A stretch of 64,000 nucleotides of DNA from Mycetocola zhadangensis (GCF_003668565.1 NZ_RCWJ01000001.1:310001-374000), one strand, 5' to 3'. Shown: positions 7,889 to 17,242, numbered from the stretch's first letter. Translations and numbers: made by a program. The notes: generated by a model not told the origin, from the letters alone.

Positions 7889-9522
7889 GTAGACAGCCAG
7901 GAGTGCAGCGACCAGAACCAGAACGGCACTGTCGTCGCCGACCAGAGTGGGTACCAGAACGCACTGAGCACCGTGGCGAGCACCAGGAACACGGCTGTGA
8001 CGCTCAACCCGCGGGTGCGTTCATACTGGCTGTCGCTTCGTTTGCCGAGGATCAGCCCGATCACGAAGGTGAGCGCGAGGAGCAGGTAGGGCAAAAATGC
8101 GATCGTGTAAAACTGGAACACCGTTCGCTCGGTGTACATCAGCCACGGCAGGTATCCGGCCGCGACGCCCATCAGGATGAGGCCGACCTGCCATTGCCTC
8201 GTGCGAATCAGCCGGTAGACGAGATACAGGGATGCGGCGACAGCGGCCCACCAGATCAACGGGTTGGCGATGGAGGTGATGGCCTGCGAACACGGGGCGA
8301 GCTCGCAGCCACTCGCGCCGGTTGCGGGGGAGTCGTACCACATGCTGGTCGGGCGGATCAGGGCCAGCCAGCCGAGCGGGTTGGCTGAGTACGGGTGCGG
8401 GGCCGCGAGCCCGACGTGGAAGTTGTAGATGGACTGCTGGTAAAAGAAGAAGCTCTGCCAGACCGATGGCACCCAGGAGAAGAGTCCGGTCCAGGCGTTG
8501 CCCGCCTGTTCGGCCCAGTTCCTGTAGTAGCCGTTGTCGGTGACAAACCATCCCGTCCAGCTGGCCAGGTAGACCACGAGCGAGACCGGAACCAGGAGGA
8601 GGAAAGTCGCCGGTCCCTGTTTGAGTACCGCAGCGGAGAACCACGCGTCGAGGCCGAGCCTTCGCCTGGCGAGAGCGTCGACGACGATAAGGTACAGCCC
8701 GAAGCCGGCCAGGAAGTAGAAACCCGACCACTTCACTCCGGCAGCGAGGCCGAACGCGACCCCTGCGGCAATCAGCCAGGGGCGCCACCAGATCACTGGG
8801 CCCCAGTCAGGCGATGCCCCGCTCGAGCGCGCCGCGTCGAGGCGCACGGCCAGGCGGCGCGCGTGCCAGTCCCGGTCGGCGAGGATCATCGCGAACCCGA
8901 GCAGTGCGAAGAACATCAGGGAGTTGTCGAGGATCGCCACCCGCGACATCACTATCGCGTGCCCGTCGATGGCGAACAGGAAACCGGCGATCACCGCGAG
9001 CAGTGTTGAGGCGAACAGTTTGCGGGCGACCAGGGTGAGTATAAGGACAGCCAGGGTGCCGATGATTGCCGTGGAGATGCGCCACCCGAAGCTGTCGGTT
9101 GCGCCGAACACGCCGAGGCCCAGGGCGATCAGCCACTTACCGAGCGGCGGGTGGACGACGTATGCCGGGTCAGTGAGGAACCCGTTCACCCGACCGGCGT
9201 TGAAGTCGGGATCCGACTCAGCCGGCCACGCTGATTCGTAGCCGTGGTGGAGCAGGGTCCAGGCATCCTTCACGTAAAACGTCTCGTCGAAGACGAGCGC
9301 GTGCGGTGTGCCCAGGTTCCAGAGGCGCAGGACGGCCGCGAGCAGGGTGACCAGGATCGGTCCACCCCAGTACCAGAGACGGCGCCGACCGGGTGTGGAC
9401 AGAAGCCGGCCCCACCAGTCGTCGAGGCGTGACCCCCGCGGTTCGACGTCGATCGGACCGGTGGTGGAGGTCGTCGCGCCGCTCACCAGGTGAGAGAAGG
9501 ATTCGCGGGGAGGCACGGGCAC
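7879..9522 (-). CDS. Protein O-mannosyltransferase, PMT family
   Basis: A 547-residue GT-C glycosyltransferase with roughly ten membrane helices, homologous to the actinobacterial Pmt that moves mannose from polyprenyl-phosphate-mannose to secreted proteins. The catalytic-loop acidic pair appears in VFDETFYVKDAW (about residues 77-88), followed by HPPLGKWLIALG and FGWRISTAIIGTL. The start is a GTG at 9522 with TAGCAT six bases upstream and no strong ribosome site, so a leaderless transcript is likely. It is divergent from rsmI, the same neighbour as in Mycobacterium (pmt next to rsmI). Confidence 0.9.
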   Translation of the reverse strand: MPVPPRESFSHLVSGATTSTTGPIDVEPRGSRLDDWWGRLLSTPGRRRLWYWGGPILVTLLAAVLRLWNLGTPHALVFDETFYVKDAWTLLHHGYESAWPAESDPDFNAGRVNGFLTDPAYVVHPPLGKWLIALGLGVFGATDSFGWRISTAIIGTLAVLILTLVARKLFASTLLAVIAGFLFAIDGHAIVMSRVAILDNSLMFFALLGFAMILADRDWHARRLAVRLDAARSSGASPDWGPVIWWRPWLIAAGVAFGLAAGVKWSGFYFLAGFGLYLIVVDALARRRLGLDAWFSAAVLKQGPATFLLLVPVSLVVYLASWTGWFVTDNGYYRNWAEQAGNAWTGLFSWVPSVWQSFFFYQQSIYNFHVGLAAPHPYSANPLGWLALIRPTSMWYDSPATGASGCELAPCSQAITSIANPLIWWAAVAASLYLVYRLIRTRQWQVGLILMGVAAGYLPWLMYTERTVFQFYTIAFLPYLLLALTFVIGLILGKRSDSQYERTRGLSVTAVFLVLATVLSAFWYPLWSATTVPFWFWSLHSWLSTWV

Positions 9523-9528
9523 CTTGCA

Positions 9529-9534
9529 ATGCTA
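9529..9534 (-). promoter_or_regulatory. Putative -10 element for a leaderless mannosyltransferase transcript
   Basis: On the minus strand TAGCAT stands 6 bases before the GTG start at 9522. This supports the GTG as the true start. Confidence 0.5.
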
Positions 9535-9608
9535 GCGACACCACCCTTCGTTCCCGACCCCGCGAGGAAGGGCCGGGGGCGGCGCCCGGGGAGTGCGAGA
9601 CTGAGAAC

Positions 9609-10427
9609 ATGATCATCCTCGCAGCCACTCCCATCGGAAACCTCGGGGATGCCTCGGCGCGACTCGTCGATGCCCTCGGTTCGGCCGAGGTCGTCGCCGC
9701 CGAAGACACGCGCACGACCATCAAGCTCCTCAAGGGCCTCGGCATTGCCCATAAGCCCAAACTGATCAGCCTGCACGAGCACAATGAGCGTGAGAAGTCC
9801 GCAGAGCTGGTCGAGTCCGCTCGGAACTCAGATCTGCTCGTCCTGAGCGACGCGGGCATGCCGACCGTGTCTGACCCTGGCTACCACCTCGTTGTCGCCG
9901 CGGTTGACGCCGGAGTGCCCGTCACGGTGATTCCAGGGCCGAGCGCGGTCATTACGGCGCTCGCCGTCTCGGGGCTCCCGACGGACCGCTTCAGTTTCGA
10001 GGGCTTTCTGCCAAGAAAGCAGGGGGACAGGCTGACCACACTTCGGTCGCTCGAGCATGAGCGTCGCACCATGGTGTTCTTCGAATCGCCCAACCGGTTG
10101 GCGTCCTCTCTGGCGGACGTGGCATCCGTTCTCGGAAAAGACCGCCGCACAGTGGTCTGCCGTGAACTGACGAAGATGTTCGAAGAGGTCAAACGGGGCA
10201 CAGCTGCGGAGCTCGCGGAATGGGCGTCTGACGGTGTGCGGGGAGAAATCTGCATCGTCATCGCCGGAGCTGAGGAACGAGAGTTTAGCCTGCACGACGG
10301 TGTGAGTGAGGTGCTCGAGCGGGTGGCAACGGGGGAGCGGTTGAAGGACGCAGCCGGTTCAGTCTCTGAGGCGACGGGGTTGAGCAAGCGGGAGCTGTAT
10401 CAGGCGGCGCTCGCCGTCAAGAAGTGA
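9609..10427 (+). CDS. rsmI: 16S rRNA (cytidine(1402)-2'-O)-methyltransferase
   Basis: RsmI methylates the ribose 2'-O of C1402 in the 16S decoding centre using SAM. The 272-residue protein has the tetrapyrrole-methylase fold: IILAATPIGNLGDASARLV at the N-terminus, AAEDTRTTIKLLKGLGI (about 35-51), HEHNERE, VLSDAGMPTVSDPGYHLV (about 79-96), VIPGPSAVITALAVSGLP and FEGFLPRK. The open frame reaches upstream to 9393, but the ATG at 9609 begins exactly at the family start. GAGACT lies six bases upstream, a weak leaderless-type -10. Its divergent neighbour is the mannosyltransferase and metG follows 63 bases downstream. Confidence 0.95.
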   Translation: MIILAATPIGNLGDASARLVDALGSAEVVAAEDTRTTIKLLKGLGIAHKPKLISLHEHNEREKSAELVESARNSDLLVLSDAGMPTVSDPGYHLVVAAVDAGVPVTVIPGPSAVITALAVSGLPTDRFSFEGFLPRKQGDRLTTLRSLEHERRTMVFFESPNRLASSLADVASVLGKDRRTVVCRELTKMFEEVKRGTAAELAEWASDGVRGEICIVIAGAEEREFSLHDGVSEVLERVATGERLKDAAGSVSEATGLSKRELYQAALAVKK

Positions 10428-10477
10428 CCGCGTCTCGCACGCGCTGTAACGGGACGGAAGCGGCATCGTCGCGGCCA

Positions 10478-10483
10478 TAAGAT
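10478..10483 (+). promoter_or_regulatory. Putative -10 element for a leaderless metG transcript
   Basis: TAAGAT lies 7 bases before the metG ATG at 10491, with no purine-rich ribosome site between. Confidence 0.5.
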
Positions 10484-10490
10484 TGACAGT

Positions 10491-12071
10491 ATGGCCAGCG
10501 GTAATTCTTTCTACATCACAACGCCCATCTTCTACGTGAACGATGCTCCCCACATCGGGCATGCATACACGGAGGTGGCCGCTGATGTCGTCGCACGCTG
10601 GCACCGTCAGTCAGGTGACGACACGTGGTCGCTTACCGGAACTGACGAGCACGGCGAAAAGATCCTGCGCACGGCCACGGCGAACGGAACCACCCCGAAA
10701 AAGTGGGCCGACAAGCTCGTCACCGAAGCGTGGAAGCCGCTGCTCGAGACCATCGACATTGCCAACGACGACTTCATTCGCACCACCGACGAGCGGCACG
10801 AGTCGAGTGTGCAGTTGTTCCTGCAGCGGCTGTACGACGACGGGTACATCTACTCGGGCGAGTACGAGGCGCTGTACTGCGTCGGTTGTGAAGAGTTCAA
10901 GCCACAGTCGGAGATCGTCAACGGCACAGGTCAGTTCGAGGGCCAGAAGGTGTGCGCCATCCACTCGAAGCCCCTCGAACTCCTCAAAGAGAAGAACTAC
11001 TTCTTCCGAATGAGCGACTTCACCGAACGCCTTCTCGCCCTGTATGAGGAGCGCCCGGACTTCGTGCAGCCGGAATCGGCTCGCAACGAGGTCATCCAGT
11101 TCGTACGACAGGGTTTGAGCGACCTGTCCATTTCCCGGTCGAGCTTCGACTGGGGTGTCAAGGTGCCGTGGGACGACAGCCACGTCGTCTACGTGTGGTT
11201 TGACGCGCTGCTCAACTACATCACCGCCGTCGGCTACGGCCAGGAGGGCGCCGACTTCGAGCGCCGCTGGCCGGCCACCCACATCGTCGGTAAGGACATT
11301 CTTCGTTTCCACGCGGTGATCTGGCCGGCCATGCTCATGGCCGCTGGCCTTGAGGTGCCCAAGCAGGTCTTCGGCCACGGCTGGTTGCTCGTCGGCGGTG
11401 AAAAAATGTCGAAATCGAAGCTCACCGGCATCGCGCCGACGGAGATCACCGACACCTTCGGTTCTGACGCTTTCCGCTACTACTTCCTCCGCGCTATCGC
11501 CTTCGGCCAGGACGGTTCGTTCAGCTGGGAAGACCTGTCCGCCCGCTACCAGGCGGAACTCGCCAACGGCTTCGGCAACCTCGCATCACGCGTCGTCGCC
11601 ATGGTCACGAAGTACTTCGACGGAGTCGTTCCGACGCCAGCGGACTACACCGACATCGACATGGCCATCCACACGGTTGTGGCGAAAGCGGCGGAGGACG
11701 CCGACCGGGCGATCGACGCGCTGGCCATCCACGACGCACTCGCGTCAATTTGGACCATCGTCGACGAGCTCAACGGCTACATCACAGACTCTGAGCCGTG
11801 GGCCCTCGCCAAGGACCCGGCGAACGCCGCACGGCTCGGCACGGTGCTCTACACAGCTGTCGACGGCTTGCGCGCTCTCGCCGTGCTGCTCTCGCCTGTG
11901 CTGCCGAAGGCCACCGAGAAGCTCTGGGAGTCGCTCGGTGCAGCCGATGGCCTTGGCGCTCTCGTCGACCAACGCATCCGGGACGCCGGCCAGTTTGGCC
12001 AGTTGCCGGCAGGCAGCACGGTCTCCGCACTCCAGGCCCTCTTCCCGCGCATTGAGCCAGCGATCGCCTAA
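10491..12071 (+). CDS. metG: Methionyl-tRNA synthetase
   Basis: A class I aminoacyl-tRNA synthetase that charges tRNA-Met. The 526-residue protein shows the HIGH signature at residues 21-24 in DAPHIGHAYTEV and KMSKS at about 305-309. A connective-peptide knuckle begins YCVGCEEF near residue 129, with a later C-H pair. It lacks the C-terminal tRNA-binding EMAP-like domain of the longer E. coli enzyme, as in other short actinobacterial MetG proteins. It opens the metG-tatD-rsmA-ispE housekeeping series. Confidence 0.97.
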   Translation: MASGNSFYITTPIFYVNDAPHIGHAYTEVAADVVARWHRQSGDDTWSLTGTDEHGEKILRTATANGTTPKKWADKLVTEAWKPLLETIDIANDDFIRTTDERHESSVQLFLQRLYDDGYIYSGEYEALYCVGCEEFKPQSEIVNGTGQFEGQKVCAIHSKPLELLKEKNYFFRMSDFTERLLALYEERPDFVQPESARNEVIQFVRQGLSDLSISRSSFDWGVKVPWDDSHVVYVWFDALLNYITAVGYGQEGADFERRWPATHIVGKDILRFHAVIWPAMLMAAGLEVPKQVFGHGWLLVGGEKMSKSKLTGIAPTEITDTFGSDAFRYYFLRAIAFGQDGSFSWEDLSARYQAELANGFGNLASRVVAMVTKYFDGVVPTPADYTDIDMAIHTVVAKAAEDADRAIDALAIHDALASIWTIVDELNGYITDSEPWALAKDPANAARLGTVLYTAVDGLRALAVLLSPVLPKATEKLWESLGAADGLGALVDQRIRDAGQFGQLPAGSTVSALQALFPRIEPAIA

Positions 12072-12104
12072 GCGGACGGGAAGGCACTCGGGCTTGACGT
12101 GGGG

Positions 12105-12110
12105 TACCGT
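12105..12110 (+). promoter_or_regulatory. Putative -10 element for a leaderless tatD transcript
   Basis: TACCGT is placed 6 bases before the tatD ATG at 12117. This argues for 12117 rather than the in-frame GTG at 12099, which would overlap the promoter. Confidence 0.5.
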
Positions 12111-12116
12111 CGAGAC

Positions 12117-13043
12117 ATGACTGATTCCGCTCACGTACGCGCGCGCGACGCAGGCGACCGTAAGGACATCAGCTTCCCTCCGCTTCCCGAACGCCTCGCC
12201 GTTTCGGTATACGACAATCACACCCACCTCGAAATAGCAGACGGCGATGTCGCCCTCGACTATCGCGAGCACCTCGATCGCGCGTCGAGTGTCGGTGTTC
12301 GCGGCGTCGTTCAGGTCGGTACAGACGTCGCTACGTCGATCTGGAGTGCGGAAACCGCAGCTGTCGAGCCGCGCATGCTCGCCGCAGTCGCCATCCACCC
12401 GAACGAAGCTCCCGTGCTTCACGGCTCCGGCACCCTCGACGACGCTCTGGCCACCATTGCTGAGCTCGCGACGCGACCGCGTGTTCGGGCAATCGGCGAG
12501 ACCGGTCTCGATTTCTTCCGCACGGGTGAGGATGGCCGCGCAGCCCAGTACGCCGCGTTCGAGGCGCACATCGAAATGGCGAAGGAAAACAACCTCGCCC
12601 TGCAGATCCACGACCGCGACGCACACGCCGAAGTGATCGCGACCCTCAAGCGCGTCGGTGCCCCCGAGCGCACAGTTTTCCACTGCTTCTCTGGCGACCG
12701 CGAACTGGCCGAGATCTGCACGGAGAACGGTTGGCACATGTCGTTCGCCGGAACGGCGACGTTCAAAAACGCTGCCAACCTGCGCGACGCCCTGGCCGTC
12801 GCGCCTCGCAGCCTGCTCCTGATCGAGACGGATGCCCCGTATCTCACACCGATGCCATACCGCGGCCGCCCCAACGCGCCCTATTTGATTCCGCACACGC
12901 TCCGCTCGATCGCGGCGACACTCGGAACGGATCCGTCGATGCTGGCAGCACAGATTTCGTCGAACACGGAGTACGTGTACGGCCACTGGGACGACGAGCC
13001 CGTCGTCTCCCCGCCAAACCCCTATGAGGATGTACACGTATGA
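12117..13043 (+). CDS. tatD: TatD-family metal-dependent deoxyribonuclease
   Basis: A 308-residue TIM-barrel amidohydrolase-type hydrolase. Metal ligands appear in DNHTHLEIADG (about 36-46), AIGETGLDFFR (glutamate and aspartate, about 123-133), LQIHDRDAH, VFHCFSGDRE and LIETDAPYLTPMPYRG. Members cleave DNA 3'-5' and act in repair or quality control. The start at 12117 is chosen because a -10 hexamer sits six bases upstream. The stop codon overlaps the ATG of rsmA by four bases, so the two are translationally coupled. In mycobacteria rpfB separates these genes; it is absent here. Confidence 0.92.
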   Translation: MTDSAHVRARDAGDRKDISFPPLPERLAVSVYDNHTHLEIADGDVALDYREHLDRASSVGVRGVVQVGTDVATSIWSAETAAVEPRMLAAVAIHPNEAPVLHGSGTLDDALATIAELATRPRVRAIGETGLDFFRTGEDGRAAQYAAFEAHIEMAKENNLALQIHDRDAHAEVIATLKRVGAPERTVFHCFSGDRELAEICTENGWHMSFAGTATFKNAANLRDALAVAPRSLLLIETDAPYLTPMPYRGRPNAPYLIPHTLRSIAATLGTDPSMLAAQISSNTEYVYGHWDDEPVVSPPNPYEDVHV

Positions 13044-13906
13044 CGCTTCTTGGCCCAGCCGAGATCCGCGACCTGGCTGAACTGCTCGACGTTCAGCCGA
13101 CCAAGAAGCTCGGCCAGAACTTCGTCGTCGACGCGAACACGGTGCGTCGCATCGTCAAGGTTGCGAAGGTAAGCGCGGGGGAGCACGTCGTTGAGGTTGG
13201 CCCTGGCCTCGGCTCGCTGACCCTCGGCCTCCTCGAGATCGGCGCGAGCGTCGTCGCCGTCGAGATCGACTCGCGGCTCGCCGACCAGCTGCCGCGCACC
13301 GTCGCTCTCCTTCAGCCGGATGCCGACCTCACAGTGGTCAGCGCTGACGCCATGCGTGTCACCGAGTTGCCTGGGGACCCGACCCGCCTCGTCGCGAACC
13401 TGCCGTACAACATCTCGGTCCCCGTGCTTCTCCACCTGCTCGAGAACTTCGCGTCCATCAGCGCTGGCGTCGTCATGGTGCAGGCTGAGGTCGGTCACCG
13501 CCTCGCGGCGGAACCCGGATCCAAGATCTACGGCAGCCCCAGCGTCAAAGCATCCTGGTACGGTCACTGGCGAACGGCGGGCAACGTGTCGCGCCAGGTG
13601 TTCTGGCCGGTTCCCAACGTCGACTCGGTACTCGTCGCTTTCGAGAGAAGAGCGGATGCCATCGGCACGGAAGCAGAGCGACTTACGACGTTCTCGCTCG
13701 TTGATGCGGCGTTCCAGCAGCGACGCAAGATGCTGCGTCAGTCGCTGGGGCAGGTACTCGGTGGTTCGCAGGCGGCAACTGGCGCCATGGTGGCCGCTGG
13801 CATCGCGCCGACCGCGCGCGGCGAAGAACTGACGGTTCACGACTTCCTGGCCATCGCGCGGAACGTGACCGGAGCGAGAGAAACCCCCGACCCCGCCGGC
13901 CACTGA
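13040..13906 (+). CDS. rsmA: 16S rRNA (adenine(1518)-N6/adenine(1519)-N6)-dimethyltransferase
   Basis: KsgA/RsmA dimethylates A1518 and A1519 in helix 45 of 16S rRNA. The 288-residue protein has KKLGQNFVVDANTVRRIV (about 23-40), the SAM loop VVEVGPGLGSLTLGLLEIGA (about 48-67), VEIDSRLAD, and the target-base motif LVANLPYNISVP (about 117-128). The start overlaps the tatD stop (ATGA), with translation probably by re-initiation. ispE follows after 101 bases with its own putative promoter. Confidence 0.96.
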   Translation: MTLLGPAEIRDLAELLDVQPTKKLGQNFVVDANTVRRIVKVAKVSAGEHVVEVGPGLGSLTLGLLEIGASVVAVEIDSRLADQLPRTVALLQPDADLTVVSADAMRVTELPGDPTRLVANLPYNISVPVLLHLLENFASISAGVVMVQAEVGHRLAAEPGSKIYGSPSVKASWYGHWRTAGNVSRQVFWPVPNVDSVLVAFERRADAIGTEAERLTTFSLVDAAFQQRRKMLRQSLGQVLGGSQAATGAMVAAGIAPTARGEELTVHDFLAIARNVTGARETPDPAGH

Positions 13907-13995
13907 GCAGCACACCGGACGGTGGGCGCCTTCCTCCATCCCCGTCGGCCTCCAGCCCTGAACCGAAACCGCTCCGGACACGGTGCTCAAGGGAT

Positions 13996-14001
13996 TAGGT
14001 T
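13996..14001 (+). promoter_or_regulatory. Putative -10 element before ispE
   Basis: TAGGTT lies 6 bases before the ispE ATG at 14008. The spacer itself is GGAGGT, so the same start could also use a ribosome site on a longer transcript reading through from rsmA. Confidence 0.4.
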
Positions 14002-14007
14002 GGAGGT

Positions 14008-14946
14008 ATGACGGATCCGGTATCCCCGCACTTCGCCCACGCCAGGGCTCCGGGCAAGATCAATGTCTTTCTCAAGGTGGGCCAGCTGCAGGGTGATGGC
14101 TACCACGAACTCGCCACGGCATTCCAGGCCGTATCGCTCTACGAAGACGTGCGCGCCTACCCGGCTGACGACTTTTCAGTGTCGTTCACCGGCAGCATCG
14201 ACACGACCGGCCTGTCCACCGACGGTTCGAACCTCGCCATCAAAGCGGCCCGGCTTCTGGCCAGGCAGAGCGGGTATCGGGGCGGAGTTCGACTCGAGGT
14301 CGAGAAGAACGTTCCGATCGCCGGAGGGATGGGTGGCGGATCGGCAGACGCGGCAGCAACCCTCGTGGCCTGCGATGCGTTGTGGGGAACCGACGCGTCT
14401 CGCGAGGAATTGACGGCACTGGCGGCCAAACTCGGGGCGGACGTCCCGTTCGCGCTGTCTGGCGGTACAGCTATCGGCACCGGCCGAGGTGACCAGTTGA
14501 GCCCCGCGCTCGCGAAGGGCCGGTTCCACTGGGTGCTCGCCGTCGCCGAGTTCGGGATGTCGACGCCCGAGGTGTACTCCGCGCTCGACCGGCACCGGGA
14601 GGAACACGCTCAGGACATTTATCCGGCGTTGATGACACCCGCTGTCGACACCGACGTGCTCCAGGCGCTCCGCGCCGGCGACGCCCGCCAGCTCGCGGAG
14701 GCGCTCCACAACGACCTGCAGGCACCGGCACTGCGTCTCGCTCCAGGGCTGCATGAAATTCTCGAACTCGGCGAACAGTCCGGTGCGCTCGCCGGAATCG
14801 TCTCAGGCTCGGGCCCGACACTGGCGTTTCTCGTTCCCGACGCTGACAGCGCGCTGGAACTGCAGGTGGCGCTCGGTGCGTCCGGCCTGAACGCCCTGCG
14901 CGTCACCGGGCCCGTTCATGGGGCACGGCTCGTTCAGGAGTGGTGA
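14008..14946 (+). CDS. ispE: 4-diphosphocytidyl-2-C-methyl-D-erythritol kinase
   Basis: IspE is the fourth enzyme of the MEP isoprenoid pathway, an ATP-dependent GHMP kinase. The 312-residue protein shows [15 protein letters not shown] (about 10-24), the ATP-binding glycine motif [18 protein letters not shown] (about 104-121), [15 protein letters not shown] and the late [12 protein letters not shown]. The length is normal. A GGAGGT immediately precedes the ATG. Downstream, the ABC-F gene begins after 32 bases. Confidence 0.95.
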   Translation: MTDPVSPHFAHARAPGKINVFLKVGQLQGDGYHELATAFQAVSLYEDVRAYPADDFSVSFTGSIDTTGLSTDGSNLAIKAARLLARQSGYRGGVRLEVEKNVPIAGGMGGGSADAAATLVACDALWGTDASREELTALAAKLGADVPFALSGGTAIGTGRGDQLSPALAKGRFHWVLAVAEFGMSTPEVYSALDRHREEHAQDIYPALMTPAVDTDVLQALRAGDARQLAEALHNDLQAPALRLAPGLHEILELGEQSGALAGIVSGSGPTLAFLVPDADSALELQVALGASGLNALRVTGPVHGARLVQEW

Positions 14947-14966
14947 GCACCCGCCCGTCTGGCGCA

Positions 14967-14972
14967 TAGTCT
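14967..14972 (+). promoter_or_regulatory. Putative -10 element for a leaderless ABC-F transcript
   Basis: TAGTCT is 6 bases before the GTG start at 14979 and no convincing Shine-Dalgarno sequence intervenes. Confidence 0.5.
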
Positions 14973-14978
14973 TGAAGA

Positions 14979-16793
14979 GTGGCCCACCTACTCGGAGCTG
15001 AACAGCTTCACCTTGAATATCCGACCCGTGTGATCTTTGACTCCATCACCGCCGGGGTGAACGAAGGCGACAGGATCGGAGTCGTCGGTCGCAACGGCGA
15101 CGGCAAATCGACGCTCCTGTCCCTCCTCGCGGGGCGACTCGAACCAGACGGCGGCCGCGTAACGCGCCGACGCGGCATCACCGTCGGGGTACTCGACCAG
15201 CGCGACGAACAGCCGGACGACCTCACCGTCTCCGCCGCCATCGTCGGAACCACCGAGGAACATGAGTGGGCCGGATCGGCGCGGATCCGCGACGTCATCG
15301 CGGGTCTGGTCCAGGACATCCCCTGGCATGCAACGATCGGATCCCTCTCCGGAGGGCAACGCCGTCGTGTCGCCCTCGCTGCGCTCCTCGTCGGTGATTG
15401 GGATGTCATCTTCCTGGACGAACCGACGAACCACCTTGACGTTGAAGGTATCGCCTGGCTTGCACGGCACCTGAAGAACCGGTGGGCGGCGAACGCAGGC
15501 GGACTCATCGTTGTCACGCACGATCGCTGGTTCCTTGACGAAGTGTGTACGGCGACGTGGGAGGTGCACGACCAGATCATCGAACCGTTCGAGGGCGGCT
15601 ACGCCGCTTACATCCTCCAGCGGGTCGAGCGGGACCGCATGGCCGCAGCGTCGGAATCCCGTCGGCAGAACCTCATGCGCAAGGAATTGGCCTGGCTGCG
15701 CCGCGGTGCCCCCGCACGCACCACAAAGCCCAAGTTCCGGATGGACGCGGCCGCCGAGCTGATCGCCAACGAACCGCCGCCCCGCAACACTGTTGCGCTT
15801 GCCCAGCTCGCGACCTCCCGCCTCGGCAAGGACGTCGTGGATCTGATCGACACCGGTGTCGTCTACCCCGACCCGGAATCGGCAACCGGCACCAAGACTG
15901 TCCTCAAAGACGTCGAGTGGCGCATCGCTCCCGGTGAGCGCACAGGCATCCTCGGCGTGAACGGCGCAGGCAAATCCACGCTGCTCGGGCTCGTCACCGG
16001 CGAGGTCAAACCGACCTCAGGCACGGTGAAGCGCGGGAAGACTGTGCGGATCGCAAGCCTCACACAGCAGCTCAACGAGTTGAAGGAAATTGAGCACGAG
16101 CGCGTCTCGACCGTCGTAGGTATGCAGAAAGCGGCATATGTCTCGGGCGACAAGGAGCTCACGCCGGGACAGTTGCTCGAAAAGCTCGGCTTCACCAGCG
16201 CCCAGCTCTCCACGCCGGTCAAGGACTTGTCCGGTGGACAGCGCCGTCGGCTCCAGCTCCTGCTGATCCTGCTCGACGAGCCGAATGTTCTCATCCTCGA
16301 TGAGCCGACAAACGACCTCGACACCGACATGCTCGCCGCCATTGAGGATCTCCTCGACTCGTGGCCGGGCACCCTCCTCGTCGTCTCCCATGACAGGTAC
16401 CTGCTCGAGCGGGTCACTGACCAGCAGTACGCGGTGCTCAACGGACACCTGCGCCACCTGCCGGGTGGGGTTGACGAGTATCTCGCCCTCCGATCGGGCC
16501 AGGGCGCGGCTCCGCTCATTGCGCCGCTCGCGGGAGACGCCCCGCCGACCGCCGGCCACTCGCCAAAACTCGGGGGAGCCGACCTTCGGAACGCGCAGAA
16601 GGAGATTGCCTCGATCGAGCGCAAGCTCCAGAAAGCTCGCCAGAAGGTCGTCGACACTCATGAACTGCTGGCGAACGCCGACCAGAGTGACTACGTCGGT
16701 CTGGGCGACCTAACGGAGACGGTCAGCAACCTCGAATCGACCATCGTCGACCTGGAGACCCGCTGGCTCGAACTGTCCGAGCTTCTCGAGTAG
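14979..16793 (+). CDS. ABC-F family ATPase (duplicated ABC, ribosome-associated type)
   Basis: A 604-residue soluble protein with two ABC ATPase domains and no membrane region. First Walker A: GRNGDGKSTLLSLLAG (about 38-53), signature LSGGQRRRVALAALLV and Walker B VIFLDEPTNHLDV. Second Walker A: GVNGAGKSTLLGLVTG (about 328-343), signature LSGGQRRRLQLLL and LILDEPTNDLDTD. A positively charged linker holds the RRGAPARTTKPKF segment, and the last 70 residues form a predicted coiled coil. ABC-F proteins act on ribosome-bound tRNA (translation factors) or give antibiotic protection; which applies here cannot be read from sequence alone. A strong terminator follows. Confidence 0.92.
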   Translation: MAHLLGAEQLHLEYPTRVIFDSITAGVNEGDRIGVVGRNGDGKSTLLSLLAGRLEPDGGRVTRRRGITVGVLDQRDEQPDDLTVSAAIVGTTEEHEWAGSARIRDVIAGLVQDIPWHATIGSLSGGQRRRVALAALLVGDWDVIFLDEPTNHLDVEGIAWLARHLKNRWAANAGGLIVVTHDRWFLDEVCTATWEVHDQIIEPFEGGYAAYILQRVERDRMAAASESRRQNLMRKELAWLRRGAPARTTKPKFRMDAAAELIANEPPPRNTVALAQLATSRLGKDVVDLIDTGVVYPDPESATGTKTVLKDVEWRIAPGERTGILGVNGAGKSTLLGLVTGEVKPTSGTVKRGKTVRIASLTQQLNELKEIEHERVSTVVGMQKAAYVSGDKELTPGQLLEKLGFTSAQLSTPVKDLSGGQRRRLQLLLILLDEPNVLILDEPTNDLDTDMLAAIEDLLDSWPGTLLVVSHDRYLLERVTDQQYAVLNGHLRHLPGGVDEYLALRSGQGAAPLIAPLAGDAPPTAGHSPKLGGADLRNAQKEIASIERKLQKARQKVVDTHELLANADQSDYVGLGDLTETVSNLESTIVDLETRWLELSELLE

Positions 16794-16811
16794 AGGTTTT
16801 CGAACGAGCAG

Positions 16812-16848
16812 TGCCCCCGATTCGGACCACGCGTCAGAATCGGGGGCA
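16812..16848 (+). terminator. Terminator downstream of the ABC-F gene
   Basis: A perfect 12-bp stem (TGCCCCCGATTC pairing with GAATCGGGGGCA) encloses a 13-base loop, 18 bases after the stop codon. It is followed by TCTCGTTT. Confidence 0.8.
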
Positions 16849-16908
16849 TCTCTCGTTTGCGCCGGTCGCGCGCGATCGCGAGGTCTTCGCGCGCGGTTCG
16901 TTTGGGCA

Positions 16909-16970
16909 GAAAAAAACACCGGCCCCTCCGGACGAACCATTTCTGGTTTGTCCGGCGGAGCCGGTGTTCA
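16909..16970 (-). terminator. Terminator of the cold-shock gene
   Basis: On the minus strand a 19-bp stem with one mismatch (arms 16950-16968 and 16915-16933) is followed by a run of seven T, a classical intrinsic terminator 46 bases after the csp stop codon. Confidence 0.9.
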
Positions 16971-17015
16971 AAGAATTACGTGGGCGACCCTAGGGCGCCT
17001 GCGTAATAGTTTTAG

Positions 17016-17219
17016 TTACAGCGGGCGGATGTTCTCAGCCTGCAGGCCCTTGGGGCCCGTTGCGGTTTCGAATTCAACCTTCTGGTTCTCTTCGAGCGAG
17101 CGGAAGCCGCTGGAAGCGATGGCCGAGAAGTGAGCGAAAACGTCGGCGCTTCCGTCATCGGGAGCGATGAATCCGAAGCCTTTTTCTGCGTTAAACCACT
17201 TGACGGTTCCTGTTGCCAT
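17016..17219 (-). CDS. Cold-shock protein, CspA family
   Basis: A 67-residue single cold-shock domain that binds single-stranded nucleic acid as an RNA chaperone. RNP1 KGFGFIA (about 16-22) and RNP2 VFAHFSAI (about 29-36) are intact. The frame extends to 17261, but the ATG at 17219 has AAGGAGATCATC upstream and gives the normal [10 protein letters not shown] start. The leader contains two stem-loops (17243-17263 and 17297-17327), resembling the structured leaders of cold-shock messages. It is divergently arranged with a fatty-acid desaturase, so the two may form a cold-response pair (inference). An intrinsic terminator follows. Confidence 0.96.
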   Translation of the reverse strand: MATGTVKWFNAEKGFGFIAPDDGSADVFAHFSAIASSGFRSLEENQKVEFETATGPKGLQAENIRPL

Positions 17220-17242
17220 GATGATCTCCTTAGGAGTCTTGT

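Noticed and set aside
12094-12099. TTGACG as a -35 for tatD
   Set aside because: It is only five bases before the TACCGT hexamer, far too close for a sigma-70-type promoter.
11745-13037. A 430-codon minus-strand frame opposite tatD and the end of metG
   Set aside because: Shadow of two conserved genes; starts within rsmA overlap and has no motif.
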